Shown one piece after another: positions 63,572 through 64,000 of a stretch of DNA of 64,000 nucleotides. The notes beneath the pieces were generated by a model, which saw only the letters and a list, made by a program, of their open reading frames with translations, was not told where the DNA came from and did not search any database. The stretch spans positions 62,001-126,000 of the forward strand of contig NZ_AULX01000027.1 of NCBI RefSeq assembly GCF_000422505.1, in the 5' to 3' direction. How positions within the stretch are numbered: the first letter of the stretch is position 1; every line of letters begins with the position of its first letter. The stretch comes from Paenibacillus pinihumi DSM 23905 = JCM 16419 (GTDB lineage: Bacteria > Bacillota > Bacilli > Paenibacillales > Paenibacillaceae). A program made the position numbers and the translations under genes.

Positions 63572-64000
63572 TTAACCGGTTAACAGTACTTTCCCGGGCT
63601 CACCTTGATTAAATTGCCGCTCTAATAAATTTGGGCATGTACGATGCTCTTGTGTAGCCTTAGCCATCTTTCGATAGGGATTGGCTTGTCTTACTTTAGC
63701 TACCAAGTTGTATTTACGCATAAGCCTGCGTATTTTCTTATGATTCATAATCACGGTATCTCTACGCTCCAGATGCATCTTGATCGTGAGTGCCCCTGCT
63801 TTACCTTTTAGAGAAGAAAAGTGCGTTTGGATGAGTTGATAGTCGGCCTCATCGCTAATCTCACGTTTCTGCCTTACTGGTTCCGCTTTAAGCCAAGCAT
63901 AATATCCACTACGGCTAACGTTTGCAGCGGCGCATAAATAGGCGAGTAAACCCTTTAGCTGATGCTTACGAGTAGTGGTCTCGGTGAGTTCGAAAGTCTC
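63572..64000 (-). mobile_element. IS3-family transposase OrfB, N-terminal part (runs off the window)
   Basis: On the minus strand, 142 residues of an IS3 OrfB N-terminal region are open from the window edge. LCAAANVSRSGYYAWLK lies at the helix-turn-helix end, followed by the HTH_21 stretch MNHKKIRRLMRKYNLVAKVR and NLLERQFNQGEPGKVLLTG. It stops at TAA 63572, exactly where the DDE core (normally TDITY and onward) should begin. The missing C-terminal half is of the kind found at 63141-63518 in the opposite orientation. Confidence 0.85.

Overview
The window looks like chromosomal DNA of a spore-forming Bacillota, most probably Paenibacillus or a close relative. The support is the small acid-soluble spore protein gene sspI, strong GGAGG ribosome sites with frequent GTG and TTG starts, the moxR/DUF58/transglutaminase cluster, an LCP cell-wall protein, a guanine riboswitch ahead of a purine permease, and moderately GC-rich core genes broken by AT-rich islands. 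There are no rRNA or tRNA genes and no CRISPR array.

Layout. 1-20008 is ordinary core: an FAH-family hydrolase, the potABCD polyamine operon, hemL with an acetyl-ester hydrolase, an LCP protein, a three-gene ABC-2 exporter, bcp, an AviRa-like rRNA methyltransferase, a lipoprotein, the moxR/DUF58/transglutaminase cluster and guaA. 20009-29250 is an AT-rich island directly after guaA. It holds two decayed tyrosine recombinases, an XRE repressor facing two matching operator palindromes, iteron-like repeats and hairpins, two proteins with HEPN-like RNxxxH motifs, and a secreted protein split by a frameshift in a run of eight A. 29328-33087 returns to core: a Crp/Fnr regulator, a riboswitch-controlled purine permease and a YwqG-like protein.

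33293-42450 is a contractile-injection-type effector locus in a Gram-positive setting. It has a DUF1795-like protein, a VgrG-like spike, a pentapeptide-repeat protein, an unknown coupled protein, a DUF4280 PAAR-like tip, and a second VgrG-like protein fused to a pretoxin helix region and a C-terminal PD-(D/E)XK-type nuclease. Two candidate immunity or accessory genes follow. No sheath, tube or baseplate gene lies in the window.

42815-51529 holds an ArsR-type regulator, an oppABCDF-type uptake operon and a stand-alone PhnM-like amidohydrolase. A 39-bp tandem array sits between oppB and oppC. 51546-53419 is core (sspI, a Ktr/TrkA potassium regulator, a TrmH-family methyltransferase). 53420-64000 is a second AT-rich accessory region. 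Its centre is a three-gene operon: a soluble ComEC-like metallo-beta-lactamase, a 1973-residue trypsin-like protease/STAND NTPase with a long helical C-terminal part, and a 79-residue protein. This architecture matches the anti-phage layout published as AVAST type 1. It is flanked by an XRE pseudogene, broken small genes and fragments of IS transposases.
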